Below, piece by piece: positions 56,460 to 64,000 of a stretch of 64,000 nucleotides of DNA; the stretch's first letter is position 1; every line of letters begins with the position of its first letter. The position numbers and the translations under genes are program-made. The DNA lies in the NCBI GenBank assembly GCA_029721435.1, contig CM056583.1, forward strand, positions 45,661,120 to 45,725,119, read 5' to 3'. Source of the DNA: Gymnothorax reevesii. Lineage: Eukaryota; Chordata; Actinopteri; Anguilliformes; Muraenidae. Below the pieces are notes generated by a model. It saw only the letters and a list, made by a program, of their open reading frames with translations. It was not told where the DNA came from and did not search any database.

Positions 56460-58840
56460 CAAACCCCCTAACCAGTTTCCCAAAATAGTCGTAGGGACAT
56501 ATGTACATCATCCAAAGTATATACCATATACACATATTTACACTGTACAACCACTGGCTCTGTTATAGGCAATAAAACTAATCAGAATTAGACATTTGTC
56601 CGAATGTACCGTACAAAATCCTCAGTTTCATACCAAACGCATTTAGTTTGCTGAAAGATGGATAGATAAACTTTCAGTCTTCCGTCTGAAATCCACATTT
56701 TGTCACCAACAGTAGAAAGTCGATTTACAGGTCCAAGTTCAAATCTGCCAACAAGAAAAACTTGGAGGCACATTTCTAGCACTGTAGTACACTATATACA
56801 TCAGGCTAAAATATATAAAAGACAACCAATCCTGCTTTTATTTTTCTGAACATAACAGGATCAATTTAAATGCAATTCGACACATATTTTGCAGAGACGA
56901 ACAGCATTCTAATCTTCCAATCCACTCTGCACATGTAGATCATTCTGTTGTGTACTTTCCACATTTGTGTCACGTAGCATAAAATAAACTATTTTAAAAA
57001 AGAGAAGTTAAAAAAAAAAAAAAAGAGCAAGGAATGGTTCATTTAACCAGCAGAGGAATGGACCCATTTTGTGGTGCTGAATAAGTAACCCATTAAAGAG
57101 AGGACTAGAAGAGGGGTGCAGAAGGTGAAAGGGGAAGGTGGCTGCAGGTGAGGGGAGGGTCACACAAACCACTCACCCAAAGCCAGGCAGAAGAGGAGGA
57201 CGGCCTCGTGGGCCTCAGCTCCCCACACCTGGTCAGTCAGCAGGGGGGGAAGCAACCGCATCCCCACACCTCCCACAGTGGCCCACAGCTCAGGAGAACA
57301 GGAGGAGGATGGAGAGGCAGAGGAGGAAGGGGAGAAGGATACCAGGGGAGTGCTCCCCACAGTGGACAAGGATGAGGACTTGATAGGAGAAAGAGGAGCA
57401 GGAGAGGCTGTGAAGAACAGAAGGAGTGCAGGAGAAATTGAGAGAAACGGCAGCCAGAGGATCGATACCAAACAGAAAGGTGCCCAATGACAGACAAGAG
57501 CGAGTAAGAGCAGTAATCAAGACCTTTGGGAGATAAATTATTTTGTTCAATGGAATGGAATGATGAAAGATGATTTTTAAATAAAATGACCACATTTAAA
57601 AAAAATTAATAAACTAAATTCTGAATGGGAACTCAGAAAACAGCTCATTTCCGAGCCCAGGCTTGCAAAGCAAAATGTGAATGTTGAAGTCCCATGTTTT
57701 TTACAGCTTTAGCATGAACCTCACACAGCCACATACAGTAACACACATCCACACAAAGTCATTCCAGTATACGTGACTGAATTCTCCTCTCTATGCACAG
57801 GAACATTTCCTCAGTGGTTTCCAATTACTTCATCGCTACATGAAATTAAAATGAAAAATATTGGAACAACGGGGAAATAATGGCATAATTTGTATTTTTG
57901 TGACTATACTCCAGTTGTTCAGTGTTTCTCCTGTGGGCCGTTATCGGGTAGATTTCCGTTAATATAGTGACAAATAATGCCAGTACCATGTCTTTTATCC
58001 CCAACTTGAAGGTGCTCAATACAGTTATGTTAAAATGGCGCTCAAACGAATTTCGCAGGTCAGCTTGCAGGTCAAAAAAATAAAAATAATAATAATAATT
58101 TTAAAAAAAGCACATCCCCAGAGTGGTCATTAATACCTGTACGCTTCCGGCCATAATTCGTTTTCCGTCTTTCCTCCACACGCACCTTTCAATATTACAT
58201 TTTGGCCTGTAACTTTGGTCTTCCAAGTGCAAGCTCTTACCCGCCCACAATGTCTGTACGCACAACAGTGATTGCACGTGCAGCAAGACAGGGTTCAGAA
58301 ATTCACGGAGAAACAAGGTGAAGAATGGCACATCCCTGAGAATCGCTAAAATATCAGAGAGAAAGGGAGCCATCAGCGCACATCAAACATCGCTCAATGT
58401 GATGTGTAATTTTGAAGGCATTAATACCTGAAAACTACTTTCCTCCCCAACTACTAACAAAATATAAAAGGTAACTTACTCCAATTTGGAAATCATTGAG
58501 TCAACTTACCAATTTGGTAAACCATGTTTCCAATTTGGAATTCAAGCCGATTTCTTGCTAGGCAATGCTGTGTATAAGCTGGTTCATCAAATCTACTAAT
58601 TATATTAATAGAATACTTTAGTATCTCCTCACCATCGAGCCATAAAGAGCCCAATTAATTTCTACGAGACAGAGGGCCATGACAATCACCATTTGCCTCC
58701 TATATTCAGATTAAATAATGTTTGCACATATTAAAACACAGCAAGAGGAACAACCTTCATATACAGTATGCATGCAGATTGGAACCACAGCTAGGAACAG
58801 CACAAGGTATAAGTCCAGAAACAGATGACCGTTTGTGTCA
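56460..58840 (-). other. sema4d: Probable sema4d 3'UTR
   Basis: There is no ORF of substance on the - strand and no recognisable mobile element, in contrast with the TE-rich DNA on its left, which fits a retained UTR. A long purine-rich tract at about 57270-57430 on the + strand is a polypyrimidine tract in the transcript. The ORFs in it (57138-57595) are composition products. Confidence 0.5.
56535..56542 (-). promoter_or_regulatory. Pumilio-type element in the sema4d 3'UTR
   Basis: TGTAAATA on the - strand matches the Pumilio recognition pattern TGTANATA and lies about 80 bases before the poly(A) signal. A single 8-mer is weak evidence; binding is inference. Confidence 0.3.
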
Positions 58841-61800
58841 TCAGTTGGGCACATCAGCATCAGCATATTCAATAGGTTGAGACTCGCACTCAACATCAAA
58901 TGGCCTCTCCTTGGGTGGGCTCTCATCCCCATATTCTAGGGAAGGGACCTTGCCATTACTGTACTCCGGCTCAGTCTCATATCCGGTGTCCCTCAAGGCC
59001 CTAAGCTGGGCCCCATTTTGTTGCTGTAGCTCAGTGTGCTCTGGCTTCTCCGCAGCAGGCTCCATGAGGCCGGCCTCGCAGGCCAGGTACTCTGGCTGCG
59101 GCTTCTTATTGCTGCCCAGCAGGGCAGCACGAAGCCTCAAGCACGGCGCAGGAAGGTACTGCATGTAGCAGTTATAGCCAAGCACAGCCAGGAAGAGCAA
59201 GAAGAACAAGAGGAAGAGGAACAAGAGGGCATTGCCGCTGTCGTGCTGCAGGTATTCGGTGGCCGGGTCGTGGGTCTCTGGGAGCGGCATGTCGGAGCTG
59301 GGGAATGAATACTTCTGCAGGAAGGCGACCGTACTGCTGAGGGCGGGGGTTAGTGATGTCGCAGGCTGGGGCGGGGAGATGAAGTTAGCCGAGCTGAGAG
59401 GGGCAGATGTTAGTGAGGGTCCCGCAGTGCTGCCATTACCTTCAGTGGCTGTAGAGGGATAGTGAGCCACAGTGGAGGTGAGCGGAGTGGAAGGGTCGGG
59501 TGTGGGGGGCCTCTTAGCCGAATACAGACTGAGGACGTAGCCCGTGACCAGCCGGGTGAAGTTCCTGCCATTGGCCCACTCCAAGGACCAGCAATCATAC
59601 TGTCCCTGGTCCTCAGGCGCCATACTGTAGATGAGCAGGCCGGATTCGCCCAAAAGGTGAAACCGTGACGCCTCAGTCAACGCGCTCCCATTAACCCGCC
59701 ACGCCGCCTGTGCTAGGTTTGACTGCACATCACATGGCAACTCCACAGAGCTCCCTGGCTTCACCAAGATCTGGTGGTATGGCTCCAAGGAACGGCCCCT
59801 CACTGTTGAGAGGGGGGGAAATGGTTTGCAAAGTGGATTACACATTATAGTGATATGAAAATCAGCTCCTCTCATTTCAGTCACATGGTATTCAACCAAG
59901 AACTAACAACTTTACATTAAAAACATACCAGTCGGACACTTGTCTGCATCACCATTAAGGCTTTGTATAAGGTTCCTGAAGAGGAGGGGAAAAAAAAAGA
60001 AAAAATGAGGGCAATCATTGGACCGAAGGGAATATTATCCAGTTTTCCACCAGACAAAGGCCCCAGTGGAGAGCATTTCAGTCAAAACATGTTCACTTTA
60101 TAATTCTGGGAACAGGTTCCTACAGTTTTCCATCAAAGCCAAACATTTGATAAACCATGGCCTAGGGTAAATCTTTAGTCAATCATTATTGCATAAAAAC
60201 AGTCAACATTTAACACAACATTCTTCTCAAATGCAACAGATACTGCTCTTTGTAAAAGAAACAAATGTTGGTTTAACTGGTAAAGCAAAACCGGTTAAGT
60301 TCTAAATTATCGACTTATTTATCTATTTTTGCTGTCTATAACATATTTCACAGATGAAAGCAATTTACAATTTTCTAATTATGTCAACCAACTGGCTCAC
60401 TGTAGTCATAGATCATTAATAATTACAATATAATATCAAACCTATGAACAGTAATAGCAGCCCTAGGACAGTCTTGACAGGAATGCAGAATCATTTTGTG
60501 ACTGAAGGATTAAAGTACCGTCGAGTAATGCCCTGATCCTGGAGTATGTTGCAGCAGGCAGCAGAATCAGTGTCCCAAGCACAGTAGGGGTCTCGTGCCA
60601 GAATACAGTCCTCACAAGAAGTGTACTTCTCACAGAAGGCCGTAGGGGACTGTACCACCCCAGAGTCTGAGCCAGCATAGAGGAACCTCGTCTAGGGGGG
60701 AAAGATATCCGAGGCTCAGTGTTGCACACATTTATGTACGCAAATATTTCATTAACATATTTTCAGAAAAATATTCTCTGCTCAAAGGCAGAAGTAGTAA
60801 CAGTTCCTTTTTGAACAGACTCACTGTCTCCCAAAGTTCCCCATTTCCATGAAGTAAAACAGCTGACCTGAAGAGTAACTCATGGACTGGTCAATTTGGA
60901 GGGGAAAAACAGAATGGGGAAATAATTCTGCCAAATTTAGACGTGCCTGATTTTTAAGACAAAACATACTAGCAAAACCAATAAATTGATTTATTTTGCT
61001 GTGTGTGTCTTCTCCAAACTATTTTTGCACTCTCCCACTGTTCATTAGAGTTTCATTAATATACAGAGCAAAGCCTAGAATTTCAATAAAGAGCAGGAAT
61101 TTTACCTGCAAGAGCAGTTCACAATATTCACTCAGATTTAAGCAGGCACCCACCCCTTGTGAGGACAGAAGTAAAGTCTTAATGGGTTCTGCTTTTCGGA
61201 GGAGCTGTATCTCTTCAATCATATGCACAACTCCATCATAGACCACGGCTTTGTGCAAGACTCCTTTATCTGAAAACAAACCAAAAGACAACAGATATGC
61301 GCCACAATCAGACATTCATTTGTTTTCACATGCGTCCATTTAAAGTAAGCTCCTGGTAGTGGAACAAGTGCAGAAGTGAGCAGAGCTCACACACCCCAGC
61401 TTTATGTTTGAACGAATCCGGACGCACAGACACACTGACAGACGAACGGATGCGGGAGCGCTATATGCCCCCGACTACGTCGTAGCGGGGGTATAAAAAT
61501 AATGCTCTTTATGTACAAATACCACAACTGCAATCCTGTTGCATTGCGAATCCCAGATCAAGAGTGATTAATAAAGGTATAATTTACATTACAAGTTGCC
61601 AGTGTGTAGCTTCAGAGTTCAGCAAGAGGCAAAGCACTTGCAAAGCACTCAAAATTCATTCACAGGATACAGAAATGAACAAAATTTACAAAAATGTAAT
61701 TTTATGTTTTTCAAACCATAAAATATAAAATGTACTCAATATAAAAACATGAAAAAAAAATCAATTCTGATATTAACATAAATCAGCATAAGGGCTGCAG

Positions 61801-63898
61801 GTTCAAAGTTTACCAGTTATTAACATCACCACACTGCCACAGCAGTGCACTTCAGAAAAATGTAGATTACCTGTCTATGCGTGATGGTCTCTGAAGGAGA
61901 CAGAATACTTAATATGTCTCTAATGGGTGGAGTAAGAACTTCTCCAACAGCAGCGTGAGCTGTAGTATCAACTTCATGAAAAATTAATTCAGGGTTACAT
62001 AACTTCTCAAAAAAATATGATGCTGATTTTACAGGGTCTTCAAATGATTAATGCACACACCAACTGCAAAACTGTAGAAACTGTATCCCTAACCTGTTCC
62101 TGTGAATATGACATCATGCACATTGTTGTCTAGAGCCTGGACCCTCTCCACAGCGATCTGGGTGTAGTTCACATCCTTAATGACGAGCTTGGGCCCATTG
62201 CCAATAGGAAGGACAGGGTCCTCCAGCAGAGGGTGGTCCTTGACAAACTGCAAGGTCTTATCCGGCAGCTGAAGCGAGCTGTTGATGTTCTGCAGCCGGT
62301 TGTTGTTGTTGATACACTGCAGATAGAGTGAATGGGACAAAATGGCCATCTTTCAGTGGGGGGCTGACATTCACCCAATGTCTCAAAGACAGTTAATGTC
62401 TTCAAGACAATCTGGAAATAACCTACTGAAAAGCATACATTTGAAGTCTTGTCTCATCATTTACCACGACTTACTACCATAGCTAGGAGTGAGCCAGGTA
62501 TTAATGGTGACAATGTAAGATGAGCTTACCGCTCCTGGGCGAGGGCTGGGGGTGATTCCATTGTACCTCACCCATTTTGTGTGAGACTGCTCCACTGTGG
62601 CCTTCTGCATGTACTTCCCCTTTGAGAACACTTCCTCCACTGAGGACATGTTGTAGGCACATACTGCTGATAGGCCAACATTTCCCCTGGGATAAGAATG
62701 AACGTGCAGCCGAGTCACACTTCCAGCCTTGAATTCCATGCTTTGTCCCTCAGCAGCAAACCATCACAAGGACATTACTCACCACTGTGATGTGAAAACA
62801 CCATATATTACAGTGTCTTTCCAGTCTGGAGTTTTTAGGATGAACACATCATGGACCACATTGAAGACGAAGTTCAGCTCCGGCATGGAACAGACCAACT
62901 TTGCCTTTAAAAAGGAGGTCCACTTCTTCTGCAGGGTCCTCTGCCCACCCAAATCACCCTAGACAGAGATAACGTTTATCATGAACATGCTGCATTATAA
63001 CTGCCTTTCTCATTCGCTGCTGATATGCAAACCGAGTCTGTCAATTCAGCTAACATGGTGAGAACTGCTGGTGAGCTACAGTACGTAGCTAGAAACTTGA
63101 CCATATTGAGACCTAGAAATTCTGCACACCTTGCAGACACGGGCTATCCTGGGGATCAGCAGCTTGCCAAAGAACTCGTACTCAACAGACACCTCCGTGA
63201 AGAAGTAGTATATCTTGTCATCCTCACCATCTAAGCTGTTCTTTCCTTCTCTGATGACATCTGCAAAAACAAAACTGGGCTCTGGGGTTTGGGGGGGAGG
63301 GGGGGTAGTTATTGGGAATATAATTAAACATAATGCGGAACACTTTCTGATATCATACAATATCCATAACTTGTAGCTAGTCTTACTTCCCACAATGGCC
63401 TTTAGGGATGGTCCTTTAAGGATCATAAATGAACAGCGAGACTGGAATTCAAACCTAAAAATATCCCATTAGCACAAGTAATTGAGATACAACTGATTTT
63501 ACACCAAGCATGATCCTTTTATATCACTGGGATGCAAACACAATAAGAAACCATTGAAAACTGCCTTCAGAGTAGTGCTAACCAATCCTGCTCCTAGAAA
63601 TCAACCACACTTGGTTTTCATTTCGGCCCAATTTTGGCACCACTACACGCTACCGATTAGGAGCACAATAAGGCCTCCAGCTGTAAGCGGAGGTATGCAT
63701 TGGTGAGCATTGGAGTCTATAGGATGGAAGATCTTTATGAACTAGCTTGGTTTCCACGACTTCAGAATTAAAGGCACCCACCATTCAGCCAAGAGGTGGA
63801 ATACTCTGTGCGCAGCAGGCTTTGAGAGAGAGAATATCTGGATATGATGGGTTCACTTCCTAAGAAGTTATATGCAGTTCCAGAGTAAAGCTCTCCAT
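58841..63898 (-). CDS. sema4d: Semaphorin 4D (CD100), last nine coding exons, 5' end outside window
   Basis: Exons in transcript order: 63898-63782, 63281-63130, 62958-62783, 62686-62530, 62316-62094, 61269-61154, 60691-60519, 59975-59929, 59802-58841. All phases join, giving about 706 residues to the stop at 58841. A class 4 transmembrane semaphorin is a cell-surface ligand for plexin-B receptors and CD72. Sema-domain marks include [55 protein letters not shown] and DVNYTQI; then a PSI domain ([20 protein letters not shown]); an Ig domain (LPCDV to YDCW); a Ser/Thr/Pro-rich stalk; one membrane helix ([17 protein letters not shown]) at about 59220-59170; and a tail of about 110 residues. Tail blocks DTGYETE, KVP and RPFDVECE match the sema4D type rather than 4B, 4C or 4G. 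The 116-bp exon needs the donor GTGGGT at 61153 to give LLLSSQG-TRFLYAG; the open frame continues past it. No damage was seen. Confidence 0.95.
61395..61500. repeat. Interspersed repeat end in a sema4d intron
   Basis: A GC-richer stretch with repeated GAC/ACGGAC words and GGGAGCGCTATATGCCCCCG, then AGCGGGGGTATAAAAATAAT. It resembles the end of the repeat at about 32285-32340 (TATATCCTCCCGCA, GGGGGTTATAATAATA). It lies in the sema4d intron between 61269 and 62094. Confidence 0.45.
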
Positions 63899-64000
63899 CT
63901 GAAAAACAACACAAGTGACTGTTAATGCCATTTTTCAGTATCAAGGCAAGTTACTTCAAAAGGTGCAACTCAACCAAAGCATTATAGCTCAGCAGCTTCA

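Noticed and set aside
57138..57595. Several overlapping ORFs on both strands, rich in Gly, Arg, Glu or Ser/Pro/Leu
   Set aside because: They lie in the purine-rich tract of the presumed sema4d 3'UTR. Their make-up follows base composition and no domain is present.
58911..59668. Plus-strand ORFs of 68-90 codons
   Set aside because: Antisense shadows of the large sema4d terminal exon.

Overview
This window looks like genomic DNA of a ray-finned fish. It is AT-rich and intron-rich, it carries two vertebrate genes with GT-AG introns, and it is packed with DNA transposons typical of fish (Tc1/mariner, hAT, piggyBac-like and palindromic MITEs). There are no bacterial operons, CRISPR arrays or phage genes. 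The species cannot be read from the sequence.

Two host genes are clear. cks2 lies on the + strand in three coding exons (23676-27623) and encodes a 76-residue CDK regulatory subunit with every phosphate-pocket residue intact. The last nine coding exons of sema4d (CD100) lie on the - strand (63898 down to 58841), with a 3'UTR running to a good poly(A) site near 56454. Exon phases join without conflict throughout; the 5' part of sema4d lies beyond the right edge. In mammals CKS2 and SEMA4D are close neighbours with SECISBP2 between them. The orientation is the same here, but I see no SECISBP2 exons in the 31 kb between the two genes. A third locus, two splice-compatible - strand exons (43007-42469) with one Ig domain, belongs to a gene I cannot name.

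The rest is mostly transposon debris in nested layers. 1-3.1 kb: a foldback element of about 1.9 kb against a truncated Tc1 copy. 3.1-16 kb: gene-free sequence, a 460-bp inverted repeat pair enclosing a hAT element, and more MITEs. 16.3-22.5 kb: a second Tc1 copy, then a non-LTR retrotransposon broken by a palindromic MITE and by a nearly intact second Tc1 family, then a Tc1 end split by a hAT MITE. 23.4-27.9 kb: cks2, whose intron 2 holds a TTAA-flanked piggyBac-like element that itself holds a Tc1 copy. 28.4-31.4 kb: a duplicate of part of cks2 intron 1, then two hAT-type elements with perfect 8-bp target duplications. 34-40 kb: decayed Tc1 pieces, a composite palindromic element and a minus-strand Tc1 copy. 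43.4-56 kb: further nested elements, including a split THAP-domain exon, a decayed hAT transposase with an inverted partial copy of itself, and a Tc1 element. 56.4-64 kb: sema4d.

The two host genes do not act in one pathway: cks2 is a cell-cycle factor and sema4d a membrane guidance and immune ligand. Almost every transposase here is broken by stops or frameshifts. I found no new enzymatic system. The most notable items are the cks2 intron duplication, the unidentified Ig-domain exons, the long palindromic elements and the split THAP exon.
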